DNA from: Hyphomicrobiales bacterium
Lineage (GTDB): Bacteria; Pseudomonadota; Alphaproteobacteria; Rhizobiales; Devosiaceae
Length of the DNA: 5,301 nucleotides
Assembly (NCBI GenBank): GCA_027082895.1
Contig: JALWTJ010000279.1
Coordinates: 1-5,301 of the forward strand
Reading direction: 5' to 3'
Below are positions 4,532-5,301 of this stretch, in pieces (the first letter of the stretch is position 1; every line of letters starts with the position of its first letter). The notes below the pieces were generated by a model. The model saw only the letters and a program-made list of their open reading frames with translations, was not told the DNA's origin and did no database searches. A program made the translations under genes and the position numbers.

Positions 4532-5301
4532 ATGCGCAGCAACAGACTGATACTCCTGCTGGCCGGACTCGCCGTTATCGCCTATGTGATTTTTTCGTCC
4601 CTGTTCGTGATCACTGCCCGTCAGCAGGCGATCGTAACGCGGTTCGGTGAAATTACCCGGATTCACACCAAGCCCGGTGTCTATTTCAAGATTCCGACCG
4701 ATTTCATCGAATCGGTGCAGATCGTGGAAAACCGCCTGCTTCACTATGATCTGGCGGATATCGTGGTGCAGGTCAAAGGGGGCAAGTTCTACAATGTGGA
4801 CGCCTTTGTCACCTATCGGATTGATGACCTGGTCAAGTTCCGCGAGACCGTGCAGGGCAGCCTGCTGGTGGCGGAACGCCGGATCGATACGCGGTTCAAT
4901 TCGGCCCTGCGCCAGGTCTATGGCTTGCGTGATTTCAATGCGGCATTGAGCGATGCGCGCACGGAAATGATGAAGGAAACCCGGGACCTGATGCATGCGG
5001 ACATGCAGGAGTTGGGAATTGACGTGGTGGATGTGCGGGTGCTGCGGACAGACCTGACGGCGCAGGTTTCCGCCCAGACCTATGACCGCATGAAGGCGGA
5101 ACGCCTGGCCGAAGCGGCCCAGTTGCGCGCCATCGGTCAGCAGAAGGCCCAGGCAATTCGTGCGGTTGCGGATCGTCAGGCAATCGAGATCGTGGCATCG
5201 GCCAATCAGGAATCCGAGATCAAGCGGGGCGAAGGGGATGCGGAGCGCAGCCGGATTTTCGCCGAGGCGTTTGGCCGGGATCCGGAGTTCTATGCCTTTT
5301 A
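4532..5301 (+). CDS. hflC: HflC, SPFH-domain partner of HflK (3' end cut by the window)
   Basis: The first 256 codons of HflC run to the right edge without a stop. The start ATG 4532 is 2 nt after the hflK stop, with AGGGGA (4519-4524) 7 nt upstream inside hflK. A membrane anchor spans about 5-27 (RLILLLAGLAVIAYVIFSSLFVI). The SPFH domain begins ITARQQAIVTRFGEITRIHTKPGVYFKIP and includes VDAFVTYRIDDLVKF. The stalk helix is LTAQVSAQTYDRMKAERLAEAAQLRA (about 175-200), with a RGEGDAERSRIFAEAFGRDPEFYAF block near the break that is conserved in HflC and lies near the C-terminal end of the protein. It is expected to alternate with HflK around FtsH. Roughly 30-50 residues are probably missing beyond the window. 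The translational arrangement suggests balanced production with HflK. Confidence 0.96.
   Translation, partial: MRSNRLILLLAGLAVIAYVIFSSLFVITARQQAIVTRFGEITRIHTKPGVYFKIPTDFIESVQIVENRLLHYDLADIVVQVKGGKFYNVDAFVTYRIDDLVKFRETVQGSLLVAERRIDTRFNSALRQVYGLRDFNAALSDARTEMMKETRDLMHADMQELGIDVVDVRVLRTDLTAQVSAQTYDRMKAERLAEAAQLRAIGQQKAQAIRAVADRQAIEIVASANQESEIKRGEGDAERSRIFAEAFGRDPEFYAF

Overview
The window carries a folate/thymidylate gene cluster of an alphaproteobacterium, bounded on the left by a divergently transcribed two-piece (circularly permuted) tmRNA gene and on the right by hflKC. The class assignment rests on the tmRNA: on the minus strand its acceptor half, ending in CCA, lies upstream of its coding half. 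This permuted layout is the standard one in Alphaproteobacteria, and the tag reads A-N-D-N-Y-A-E-A-R-L-A-A-stop. The high-GC codon use and the order thyA ... folA-hflK-hflC fit the same class. I cannot name a genus.

Layout: positions 1-290 (minus) hold most of ssrA, and the 3' part of its coding piece runs off the left edge. A good sigma70-type promoter for it (TTGCAA, 17 bp, TATATT) lies at 296-324. Positions 413-3356 (plus) hold four tightly packed genes: thyA (thymidylate synthase), a GNAT acetyltransferase resembling spermidine/spermine acetyltransferases, an exported DUF4424 protein, and folA (dihydrofolate reductase). The thyA/GNAT junction is an ATGA overlap and the DUF4424/folA junction is a TTGA overlap, so translational coupling is likely. 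An 81-nt gap then contains a convincing promoter (TTGATT, 17 bp, TATATA) for hflK (3438-4529) and hflC (4532 to the right edge, truncated). These two encode the membrane SPFH complex that regulates FtsH.

How the genes work together: ThyA consumes 5,10-methylene-tetrahydrofolate and releases dihydrofolate, and FolA reduces dihydrofolate back to tetrahydrofolate, so their co-transcription is metabolically logical. The GNAT and DUF4424 genes between them have no obvious folate role. tmRNA tags stalled nascent chains for proteolysis and HflKC modulates the FtsH protease. They sit on either side of the operon, but nothing here shows that they are functionally linked to it.

The most unusual point is the 5' end of folA. 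A perfect Shine-Dalgarno sequence and an ATG are present, but the ATG is out of frame because of a 5-bp tandem duplication (CGGTG twice). Removing one unit would give an in-frame ATG start. As the sequence stands, folA apparently starts at a TTG overlapping the preceding stop codon. I found no mobile element, CRISPR array, tRNA gene, or clearly new multi-gene system.
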